6,626 nucleotides of DNA, taken from the NCBI GenBank assembly GCA_030608745.1, contig JAUWDQ010000148.1, forward strand, positions 1 to 6,626, read 5' to 3'. The notes below the pieces were generated by a model. The model was not told the origin of the DNA and ran no database searches. It saw only the letters and a list, made by a program, of their open reading frames with translations. Below, in pieces: positions 1-5,859 of this stretch; the first letter of the stretch is position 1, and every line of letters starts with the position of its first letter. The stretch is from Pseudomonadota bacterium. Lineage in GTDB: Bacteria > Desulfobacterota > BSN033 > WVXP01 > G020346125. The position numbers and the translations under genes are program-made.

Positions 1-1
1 G

Positions 2-172
2 TTCCCATATGTCCTCGATGGCACCGGAATACGTGCCAGTTGTTCCATCGTGTCCCATGGCATCGACACGACCAGCGCTGTTTTGGTTCGTGCTCTTCAT
101 GTCTTGGGCTCTCGTGTAGAATGTGTACCCATTGATATCCTCTATCTCGATGGAGGTTATACCATCTCATGA
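2..172 (+). CDS. C-terminal end of an unidentified protein, possibly a short-chain dehydrogenase (partial)
   Basis: An open frame runs from the window edge to a TGA at 170-172 and supplies 56 residues. The start lies outside the window. The tail ends in LYLDGGYTIS, which resembles the C-terminus of short-chain dehydrogenases/reductases (typically L.VDGGYT). The preceding stretch, with ALHVLGS and ECVPIDIL, can be lined up with the usual FLAS...YVTG region only loosely; the conserved TG is not there. The stop is 30 nt before the next start, with no terminator-like hairpin between, so this gene is probably co-transcribed with the LeuC-type gene. I am fairly confident that the frame is coding, because it reads coherently to the stop and the next gene follows closely. 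I am not confident of the family. If it is an SDR, it would supply an NAD(P)-dependent alcohol/ketone step to the pathway. Confidence 0.5.
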   Translation, partial: FPYVLDGTGIRASCSIVSHGIDTTSAVLVRALHVLGSRVECVPIDILYLDGGYTIS

Positions 173-202
173 AAAGGTAATTCGCCGGCCTCGAGGGAAA
201 AG

Positions 203-1465
203 ATGGGAATGACTATCACCGAAAAGATCTTGGCGAGGCATGCTGGGAAGAAGGAAGTTCTACCCGGTGAGATCATCAACGCACGGGTTGACCTGGTTTT
301 TGCCAATGATAACACGGGTGATTTGGCCGTCGATCAATTTAAAAAAGCAGGATTTGATAAAGTTTTTGACAAGAATCGTGTTATCTTCGTGGCAGACCAT
401 TTTATTCCCCCGAAAGATGTATCCTGTGCTGAGCAATCCAGAAGGGTAAGAGTGTTTTGCCGAGAGATGGGATTATCAAATTTTCTCGAGGTGGGTCGTG
501 TTGGCATAGAACATGTTCTCTTGCCTGAACTAGGGATGATCAAACCAGGAGATGTAATCGTCGGCGCAGACTCCCATACCTGTAGTGCAGGGGCCCTTGG
601 AGCATTTGCCTCCGGGGTTGGAAGTACGGATATGGCGGCAGCAATGGCCAAGGGAGAGCTCTGGTTTAAAGTTCCCGAAACCATAAAGTTCGTTTATAAG
701 GGTACACCGGGTCGTTGGATCAGCGGTAAAGACCTTATCCTTTACACCCTAGGACAGATCGGTGTCCAAGGTGCGACATATAAGGCGATGGAGTTCTCAG
801 GAGAGGCCGTAGAAGCCCTTACGTTGGATGAGCGATTCACGATGGCAAATATGGCTATTGAGGCCGGGGGCAAGAATGGCATATTCCACGTGGATCAGAA
901 AACGATAGAATTCCTCAAACCCAGGGTTAAAACCGACTACGAAATTGTCTCCAGCGATCCCGATGCTAACTATGCGGAAGTCCATGAATACGATGTAACC
1001 GACATATCCTACCAGGTTGCACTTCCCCCGTCTCCAGGGAACGTCAAGTCCCTTTCCGATATCGGCAACATCCAGATTGATCAGGTGGTTATCGGGTGCT
1101 GCACCAATGGAAGGCTTGAGGACATGAGGGTTGCGGCCAAAATCATGCGGGGCAAAGAAACGAATTTCCATATCAGGACGATCATTATTCCGGGATCCCA
1201 GGAGATTTACCTCCAAGCACTACAAGAGGGACTGATTGAAACCTTTATCCGGGCTAAGGCAGCGGTATCTCTGCCTACCTGTGGCCCGTGTGCCGGGCTT
1301 CATATGGGGATATTGGGTGAAGGTGAGAAAGCCCTGGCGACCACCAACCGGAATTTCGTTGGAAGGATGGGGCACAAGACCAGTGAGGTCTATTTGGCGT
1401 CGCCAGCCGTAGCCGCTGCAACTGCGATTAAAGGATACATTTCAACTCCCGAAGAGGTGATGTGA
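203..1465 (+). CDS. LeuC/homoaconitase-type hydro-lyase large subunit (3-isopropylmalate dehydratase family)
   Basis: This 420-residue protein is the [4Fe-4S] catalytic subunit of a two-subunit hydro-lyase that isomerises or (de)hydrates a 2-hydroxy-di/tricarboxylate in the cytoplasm. The three cluster cysteines are visible: Cys300 in VIGCCTNGR, and Cys360 and Cys363 in LPTCGPCAG. Other aconitase-superfamily signatures are VADHFIPP, GADSHTCSAGALGAFASGVGSTD and PGSQEIY. The length matches the compact archaeal-type LeuC/HacA class (about 420 aa) rather than the roughly 470-aa enterobacterial LeuC. The start at 203 has GAGGG at 193-197 with 5-nt spacing; an in-frame ATG at 209 is an alternative. 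The small-subunit gene follows immediately. Known members of this class act on isopropylmalate, homoaconitate, citraconate/citramalate or 2,3-dimethylmalate. The large subunit does not decide among them, so no symbol is given. Confidence 0.93.
   Translation: MGMTITEKILARHAGKKEVLPGEIINARVDLVFANDNTGDLAVDQFKKAGFDKVFDKNRVIFVADHFIPPKDVSCAEQSRRVRVFCREMGLSNFLEVGRVGIEHVLLPELGMIKPGDVIVGADSHTCSAGALGAFASGVGSTDMAAAMAKGELWFKVPETIKFVYKGTPGRWISGKDLILYTLGQIGVQGATYKAMEFSGEAVEALTLDERFTMANMAIEAGGKNGIFHVDQKTIEFLKPRVKTDYEIVSSDPDANYAEVHEYDVTDISYQVALPPSPGNVKSLSDIGNIQIDQVVIGCCTNGRLEDMRVAAKIMRGKETNFHIRTIIIPGSQEIYLQALQEGLIETFIRAKAAVSLPTCGPCAGLHMGILGEGEKALATTNRNFVGRMGHKTSEVYLASPAVAAATAIKGYISTPEEVM
1454..1460 (+). promoter_or_regulatory. 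Ribosome binding site deciding the small-subunit start
   Basis: GAGGTGA lies inside the end of the large-subunit gene, 7 nt before the ATG at 1468. A GTG at 1462 in the same frame overlaps the upstream stop (GTGA) but sits only 1 nt from this motif. The ATG at 1468 is therefore preferred, and translation of the two subunits is probably coupled. Confidence 0.6.
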
Positions 1466-1467
1466 TC

Positions 1468-1947
1468 ATGGAGTACCGGGGAAAGGCATGGAGATTTGGC
1501 TCAAATATCGATACGGACGCTATTATTCCAGCCATATACCTTCATACCAGCGATCCTCAGATATTGGGGAAGCACTGCATGGAGGGGATAGACCCAGGTT
1601 TTCCTAAGAAAATCACGGCGGGAGATATTATCGTGGCAGACGAGAACTTCGGATGCGGAAGCTCCAGGGAACATGCTCCAGTGGCCATTAAGGCGGCAGG
1701 TATTTCTTGTGTTGTTGCGAAGGGTTTTTCTCGGATATTCTTTCGGAATTCCATTAATATCGGATTTCCCATATTCGAAAGCGAAGAAGCCCCGGGCAAA
1801 ATTGCGAACGGGGACGAACTGATCGTCGATTCTGATAAAGGAGTCATTATTAATGTAACGAGAAAGGAGGAATATAAGAGCATCGTTTATCCGGACTTTA
1901 TCAAGTCAATTATTGTAAAAGGCGGGCTATTAAATTCCATTAAATGA
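1468..1947 (+). CDS. LeuD/homoaconitase-type hydro-lyase small subunit with a YLHT specificity loop
   Basis: This 159-residue swivelling-domain subunit pairs with the LeuC-like protein encoded 2 nt upstream. Family signatures are FGSNIDTDAIIPA (residues 10-22), GCGSSREHAPVAIKAAG, and SRIFFRNSINIGFPIFE. The short length is that of the archaeal-type small subunit (about 160-170 aa), not the roughly 200-aa enterobacterial LeuD. The loop after the NIDTD motif reads Y24-L25-H26-T27. In characterised methanogen enzymes this loop sets substrate choice; homoaconitase carries YLRT, with the Arg contacting the longer substrate's carboxylate. His at this place suggests a substrate different from isopropylmalate or homoaconitate, which is inference. 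The alternative GTG start at 1462 would add two residues. Confidence 0.92.
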   Translation: MEYRGKAWRFGSNIDTDAIIPAIYLHTSDPQILGKHCMEGIDPGFPKKITAGDIIVADENFGCGSSREHAPVAIKAAGISCVVAKGFSRIFFRNSINIGFPIFESEEAPGKIANGDELIVDSDKGVIINVTRKEEYKSIVYPDFIKSIIVKGGLLNSIK

Positions 1948-1955
1948 GGAGGTGG
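1947..1955 (+). promoter_or_regulatory. Very strong Shine-Dalgarno site for the synthase gene
   Basis: AGGAGGTGG begins at the last base of the small-subunit stop codon. Its AGGAGG core is 7 nt from the ATG at 1960. This near-perfect match to the 16S rRNA tail fixes the start of the synthase-like gene and suggests efficient independent initiation. Confidence 0.75.
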
Positions 1956-1959
1956 CATC

Positions 1960-3162
1960 ATGGATGTTACAAAAATGTGTGACGTGGGTGAGCTTAATTT
2001 CACCGAAGGTGCACTGGCAGGTATGGACCTTCCACGCCGGGTGTATGTTTTTGATGAGACCATCAGGGAAGGCGAGGAAACGCCCGGGGTGACCATGACG
2101 ATAAAAGATAAGGTAGATATCTGCGTTAAGTTAGAGGAGGCCGGTGTCTACGAAACAAATACCGGCTACGTGGCGTATATTCCGGAGCACGCTGAAGCAT
2201 GTAGGGAGATCCACAAGGTCTGTAAGAAACTTCGCTTAAATGGGTATATCCGCGCTCACGGTGGAGGGGATTTGGAAAAGGACCTTGAGTTTGCCCTGAC
2301 CCTTCCCATGGATCAAATCGATATCAATATCCCGTGCTCGGAATATCAATTTCGGATTAAGGGAATTACGAAGGAGTACACGCTGGATAGGGCCGTCAAG
2401 GCGATATCCACTGCCAAAAAGATGGGCCATAAAAACATCACCTTTGGCCCGTTCGATAATACCCGCGCGGATCTCAATTTCTTGAAGAAGTTGTTGCAAG
2501 CGGGAATAGAGGCAGGAGCCAATCGTGTTCGTGTTTACGACACACTGGGAATTTTACATCCAGCGGCGACCAAGTGGTGGATGAAAGAACTGAAGAACGC
2601 GGTGAAGGTCCCGATTCAGTATCACTGTCACGATGATTTTGGTATGGCAGTGGCCAATACCTGTGCGGCAGTAGAGGGAGGAGCTGAGCTTATTGATCTC
2701 GTGGTTAACGGTTTAGGCGATCGTGCGGGGAACTGCTCAATGGAGGAAACCGTTATGGCCCTCGAGTGTTTGTACCATGTCGATACGGGATTCAAACTCG
2801 AGAAACTGATGGACATATCTCAAATGGTCGAGAGGATTAGCCAAATACTCCTTCCAAAGAATAAGCCGATCGTTGGGAGTAATACCTTTATCCATGAAGC
2901 GGATATCCATGTTGCGGCTATTTTGAGTGGCCGTACCGATACCTTCGAACCTTTTAAACCTGAGCTTGTAGGCCAAAAACGTCAAATATACTTCGGGAGC
3001 ACCACTTCCAGCGATTCGGTTATTAGTCTGGCAGAAAATAGAAATCTGAAGCTAAACATGAGCCGCGTGGATGAAATTCTGGAAAGAATTAGAAAAGAGG
3101 TAGATGCCAAAGGTTATGCTAATGATTCCGAGGTGGAACAGTTCATCAAAGAATTGAAGTAG
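1960..3162 (+). CDS. Homocitrate synthase/isopropylmalate synthase-like enzyme (HMGL-like TIM barrel)
   Basis: This 400-residue protein belongs to the HMG-CoA lyase-like family, whose members condense acyl-CoA with a 2-oxo acid (LeuA, NifV, Lys20, CimA) or cleave the reverse way. The catalytic strand reads FDETIREGEETPG, with Arg36 and Glu37. The metal-binding histidines are His222 and His224 in YHCHDDFG, and the NG.G.R.GN loop is at 250-258. Glu instead of Asp after the Arg is the homocitrate synthase form of the metal ligand. The barrel plus helical C-terminus ends at 400 aa, so the LeuA leucine-feedback domain is absent and feedback control of that kind is unlikely. Two departures are seen: Asn67 where most relatives have the Glu of IE.G.P, and Asp254 in GLGDR where most have Glu. 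The acceptor keto acid is thus probably unusual. It is the third gene of the block, 12 nt after the small subunit. Confidence 0.87.
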   Translation: MDVTKMCDVGELNFTEGALAGMDLPRRVYVFDETIREGEETPGVTMTIKDKVDICVKLEEAGVYETNTGYVAYIPEHAEACREIHKVCKKLRLNGYIRAHGGGDLEKDLEFALTLPMDQIDINIPCSEYQFRIKGITKEYTLDRAVKAISTAKKMGHKNITFGPFDNTRADLNFLKKLLQAGIEAGANRVRVYDTLGILHPAATKWWMKELKNAVKVPIQYHCHDDFGMAVANTCAAVEGGAELIDLVVNGLGDRAGNCSMEETVMALECLYHVDTGFKLEKLMDISQMVERISQILLPKNKPIVGSNTFIHEADIHVAAILSGRTDTFEPFKPELVGQKRQIYFGSTTSSDSVISLAENRNLKLNMSRVDEILERIRKEVDAKGYANDSEVEQFIKELK

Positions 3163-3310
3163 TGTAGTCTCTGTGTAATATCACTCATTGAACTTGAGAC
3201 CCTATTTATCGGGAGGGGAAGGGGTAGCTGTCGAAAAAAGGTGGGATTGCGACCAAGCGCCAAGGATAACAAGCCCGTGCTTCTGACCAACATCAAACTG
3301 ACTGCGACCC

Positions 3311-3341
3311 AATGCTCTCAGCGTTAAAATGGCAGAGCATT
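3311..3341. promoter_or_regulatory. Perfect 8-bp inverted repeat, candidate operator
   Basis: AATGCTCT (3311-3318) and AGAGCATT (3334-3341) are exact reverse complements separated by 15 nt. The arm spacing of about two helical turns (23 bp start to start) suits a dimeric regulator on one DNA face. The repeat covers the -35 element and spacer of the candidate promoter, so binding would probably block transcription. It is not followed by a T-run, so it is unlikely to be a terminator. No regulator gene is in the window. Confidence 0.4.
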
Positions 3342-3352
3342 TCGTGTATACT
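3324..3352 (+). promoter_or_regulatory. Candidate sigma70-type promoter for the aldolase-PrpD block
   Basis: TTAAAA (3324-3329, 4 of 6 to TTGACA) and TATACT (3347-3352, 5 of 6 to TATAAT) are separated by exactly 17 nt. Transcription would start near 3359, leaving a leader of about 75 nt before the ATG at 3435. The -35 match is moderate, so this is a plausible promoter rather than a certain one. Confidence 0.4.
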
Positions 3353-3434
3353 TGAATAACCTCATCAATTGCAGCTTCGTCAAGTCGCTTCCGGTGATTA
3401 CGCTAAACTCTTATTACAGGAGGGGGGTGTATAA

Positions 3435-4331
3435 ATGATTCGTTTAGAAGAGAGGTTAAGAGGCATATTGTGTCCCATGGTTACCCCAACGGATGGGAAG
3501 GGTCATGTAGATGAGGCCTCTTTACGGAAGTTAACCCAACATCTTGTAACAGGGGGGATTCACGGTTTGGTCGTGTTGGGGTCTTCGGGTGAAGCACAGG
3601 CAATCAGTGATGATGAAAAAGAAAGGGCACTTGAGATCGTTGTAGATGAAGTCAGAGGGGGTGTGCCCGTCATTATCGGTGGAGGCGATACAGATGTTAA
3701 ACGGGCAATACAGAATATCAAGACGGCAAAACAACTGGGGGCAGATGCAGTTCTTGCCGTACCTCCTTACTATTTCAACTTGAGTCAAGAAGGTGTGATA
3801 AACTATTTTAAGGACTTGGCCCAAACCGGTGTTCCCATTCTGCTTTATAACATTCCTAATTTTACTAAGATAAAAATTGAGCCCCTCACGGTGAAGGCCC
3901 TGAGTCAAGTAGATGGGATCATCGGTATGAAAGATTCCTCTCGAGATGTTGAATATATTCAAAAAATAGTCTTCACCTGCAAGGGGAATGGTACATTTCG
4001 GGTATTCCTCGGAACAGACGGGCTTCTCCTTGCCGGCTTGACCTTAGGAGTAGACGGGGTTATCGGGGTGACTCCCAATATTATACCTTCCTGGGATCTT
4101 GAACTCATGGAAGCTTTCCAGGCTGGGGACTTGGCAAGGGCGAGAGGAATCCAGGAAAAAGTCGGAAAACTCCTTGAGGCGTTAAGAATGGGGAACTTTC
4201 CCGTAGGACTGAAGGCAGCTGTTGCACTCCTGGGAATTTGTAACCCGAAGATGTGGAAGCCGGCAACAGAATTGACGAAAACAGAAACCGATCAAATAAA
4301 AAAGAAACTTATCGAGTTGGAGGTATTATAA
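3435..4331 (+). CDS. DapA/N-acetylneuraminate lyase superfamily aldolase (not a true DapA)
   Basis: This 298-residue class I aldolase/lyase is of the usual length for the family. The Schiff-base lysine is Lys166 in GIIGMKDSS, the proton-relay tyrosine is Tyr138 in LLYNIPNFT, and the pyruvate-carboxylate loop is GSSGE at 49-53 (GTTGE in DapA). Members form or cleave a bond between pyruvate and an aldehyde or keto acid. In DapA an Arg five residues after the Tyr binds the aspartate semialdehyde carboxylate; here that position is Phe143, so a role in lysine synthesis is unlikely. Related possibilities are 4-hydroxy-2-oxoglutarate-type, sugar-acid or hydroxy-tricarboxylate aldolases. The gene starts the second block and is followed 1 nt later by an MmgE/PrpD gene, which suggests that one enzyme handles the other's product. 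Confidence 0.9.
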   Translation: MIRLEERLRGILCPMVTPTDGKGHVDEASLRKLTQHLVTGGIHGLVVLGSSGEAQAISDDEKERALEIVVDEVRGGVPVIIGGGDTDVKRAIQNIKTAKQLGADAVLAVPPYYFNLSQEGVINYFKDLAQTGVPILLYNIPNFTKIKIEPLTVKALSQVDGIIGMKDSSRDVEYIQKIVFTCKGNGTFRVFLGTDGLLLAGLTLGVDGVIGVTPNIIPSWDLELMEAFQAGDLARARGIQEKVGKLLEALRMGNFPVGLKAAVALLGICNPKMWKPATELTKTETDQIKKKLIELEVL

Positions 4332-4332
4332 G

Positions 4333-5673
4333 ATGAAATCGATCACAAAGAAATTAGCAGAATTTGCGGTTCAAAGTACCTACGGGGATCTCCCCGAGGA
4401 TGTGATCAACCAGGCAAAACGATGCTTCATTGACACCATAGGTGTCACCCTTGCGGCGGTGGAGAGTCCAACGGCGAAAGTTCTTACTGGTTTGATCCAG
4501 GATCTTGGCGGCAAGGAACAGGCCTCAATTATAAGGTCCTCTATCAAGACAACGGTGGTGAATGCGAGCTTAGTTAACGGGGCAATGGGCCACGTATTCG
4601 ACTTCGATGATCTTCATAATGACGCTTTGACCCATACGAGCACGGTTTTGGTTCCAGCGGCATTGTCCGGAGGAGAATGGAAAAGGCGAAATGGGGAAGA
4701 AGTTATCACCTCCTTCGTTGTGGGATTCGAGGCGGTTGCAAGGGTGAGTATGGCCGCTGGAAAGGGACCCCATCAACTCGAGTTGGGATGGCATCCCACG
4801 AGCACAATGGGTCGTATCGGGGCAGCAGTCTGTTTCGGCAGGCTGCTTGGGTTAGATGTACTTTCAATGGCGGCATCAATGGGAATTGCCGCTACGACGG
4901 CATCCGGATTGAGGCGGGTTTTTGGAACCATGACCAAGCATTTCAATGCGGGGAAACCCGCCCACGATGGCGTGCTTGCCGCGCTGCTCGCTCATCGGGG
5001 ATTTTCCGCTCCTACTGATATCCTTGAGGGAGATGATGGGCTTTGCAACGTACTAGCGCGCCGGTTTGATGGAGACCAGGTTTTGGATGGCCTCGGCGAG
5101 CGATACGAAATTTTGAACAACAGCTTCAAGGCGTATCCAGCGTGTGGTCAGACTCATGCAGTTATTGATGCTTGTTTGGATATTTTCAGGAAGCCTTCAT
5201 TCAGGTCTTCCGACATTAAGGAAGTTATCTGTGAAGTTAACCCGGTCGCTCCGGAGGTGGCAGGGAAAAGGGATCCTCGGGATCCGAACGAAGCGAAGTT
5301 TAGCCTTCATTATTGTGCTGCTCGGGCACTGATGGGTGACGTCAGCATGCGCAGTTTCAGGCCCGAAGAGATTCAAAAGGAAGATGTGAAAAAACTCATG
5401 AAATGTATTGAGATAACCACAAATCCGGCCTTCAGTATTGCAAGCGCGCACGTCGAAGTGACGACCCAGGATGGCCGGAAGGCAAAATCAAAAATAGACG
5501 GCGTCAAGGGAAGCCCATCCAATCCGATGACGGATGACGAGATGGATTCAAAGTTCATGGATTTGGCTTTACCGGTGCTCAAAGATGAGGAAAAGACGAA
5601 GAACATTTTACACATGCTCAGGGCCCTTGAAACAGTAAAAGATGTCGGTAATGTGGTGCGTTTATTAGCCTGA
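4333..5673 (+). CDS. MmgE/PrpD family protein (2-methylcitrate dehydratase / cis-aconitate decarboxylase relative)
   Basis: This 446-residue protein has the complete MmgE/PrpD fold length (about 450-480 aa). Recognisable segments are the N-terminal FIDTIGVTLA, GHVFDFDDLHNDALTHTS (residues 86-103), GWHPTSTMG (152-160), TKHFNAGKPAHDG (201-213), SFKAYPACGQTHAVIDA (264-280) and AKFSLHYCAA (321-330). His101, His154, Lys202 or Lys208, and His275 fall where cis-aconitate decarboxylase has its catalytic set (numbers recalled, not aligned). Known functions are dehydration of 2-methylcitrate, decarboxylation of cis-aconitate to itaconate, and epimerisation of iminodisuccinate; many members are uncharacterised. 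The start has GGAGGT 8 nt upstream, inside the aldolase gene, so translation is probably coupled. The substrate is likely a tricarboxylate or related acid, inferred from the neighbours. Confidence 0.92.
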   Translation: MKSITKKLAEFAVQSTYGDLPEDVINQAKRCFIDTIGVTLAAVESPTAKVLTGLIQDLGGKEQASIIRSSIKTTVVNASLVNGAMGHVFDFDDLHNDALTHTSTVLVPAALSGGEWKRRNGEEVITSFVVGFEAVARVSMAAGKGPHQLELGWHPTSTMGRIGAAVCFGRLLGLDVLSMAASMGIAATTASGLRRVFGTMTKHFNAGKPAHDGVLAALLAHRGFSAPTDILEGDDGLCNVLARRFDGDQVLDGLGERYEILNNSFKAYPACGQTHAVIDACLDIFRKPSFRSSDIKEVICEVNPVAPEVAGKRDPRDPNEAKFSLHYCAARALMGDVSMRSFRPEEIQKEDVKKLMKCIEITTNPAFSIASAHVEVTTQDGRKAKSKIDGVKGSPSNPMTDDEMDSKFMDLALPVLKDEEKTKNILHMLRALETVKDVGNVVRLLA

Positions 5674-5859
5674 CCTGAAACGCTGTTAATCAAAAGGTGT
5701 CGATAAGATAATTATCATGGATAAAATGCGCACCAGGAAAAGGATCAGCAGCGCGAAGATAATAGGTACGCCGATCTCTTAACCCTTGTCTCCAGTTTTG
5801 ACCCGATCCATTTTTGTGAGAACACCCAAGGCGGTATCGAGGAAAAGGGGGATTTAGTG
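5674..5859. other. Intergenic gap before the flavoprotein gene
   Basis: No + strand gene is supported in this 186-bp gap. It contains a 10-bp palindrome GATAATTATC at 5707-5716 and, near the end, GGGGG at 5847-5851 acting as the ribosome binding site for the flavoprotein start. No convincing terminator or promoter was seen. On the minus strand it holds the interrupted hydrophobic frame listed separately. Confidence 0.55.
5686..5853 (-). pseudogene. Possible remnant of a membrane-protein gene (minus strand)
   Basis: One minus-strand frame is open from 5853 down to a stop at 5686-5688 except for a single internal stop at 5779-5781. The upstream 24 codons read LDTALGVLTKMDRVKTGDKG at their end. 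The downstream 30 codons contain GVPIIFALLILFLVRILS followed by more Ile/Leu, long enough for one membrane helix. No start codon or ribosome binding site is evident for either part, and the frame is short enough to be open by chance. A decayed or truncated transporter subunit is a possibility, but the family is not recognisable. Confidence 0.2.

Larger units (their letters stand above)
3163..3434 (+). other. Intergenic spacer between the two gene blocks
   Basis: This 272-bp stretch holds no supported gene. Its first half is unremarkable apart from a purine-rich run near 3211-3226, and there is no clear hairpin followed by a T-run that would end the upstream block. The second half holds the inverted repeat and the candidate promoter described separately. 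A strong ribosome binding site, AGGAGG at 3418-3423 followed by more G, precedes the next ATG. Confidence 0.6.

Noticed and set aside
334..684. Antisense open frame opposite the LeuC-like gene
   Set aside because: It shadows a strongly conserved gene, has no plausible initiation site, and its protein resembles no family.
3163..3310. A + strand stretch reading KKVGLRPSAKDNKPVLL and a minus-strand frame reading TGLLSLALGRNPTFF, possible transposase remnants
   Set aside because: Neither has a start with a ribosome binding site, and neither matches a family I can name; chance open frames explain them.
3531..3962. 143-codon antisense open frame opposite the aldolase gene
   Set aside because: It is fully covered by the clearly coding + strand aldolase with intact catalytic residues; its openness follows from codon use.
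5271..5285. Closely spaced GGATCC repeats
   Set aside because: They lie within the PrpD-like coding frame (residues DPRDP) and show no sign of a mobile element or array.
5707..5716. Palindrome GATAATTATC as an operator
   Set aside because: Ten AT-rich bases are expected by chance in a gap this size, and no promoter elements sit next to it.
5717..5782. A 21-codon + strand frame beginning MDKMRTRKRISS
   Set aside because: It is very short, with no ribosome binding site at a sensible distance and no link to a downstream regulatory structure.
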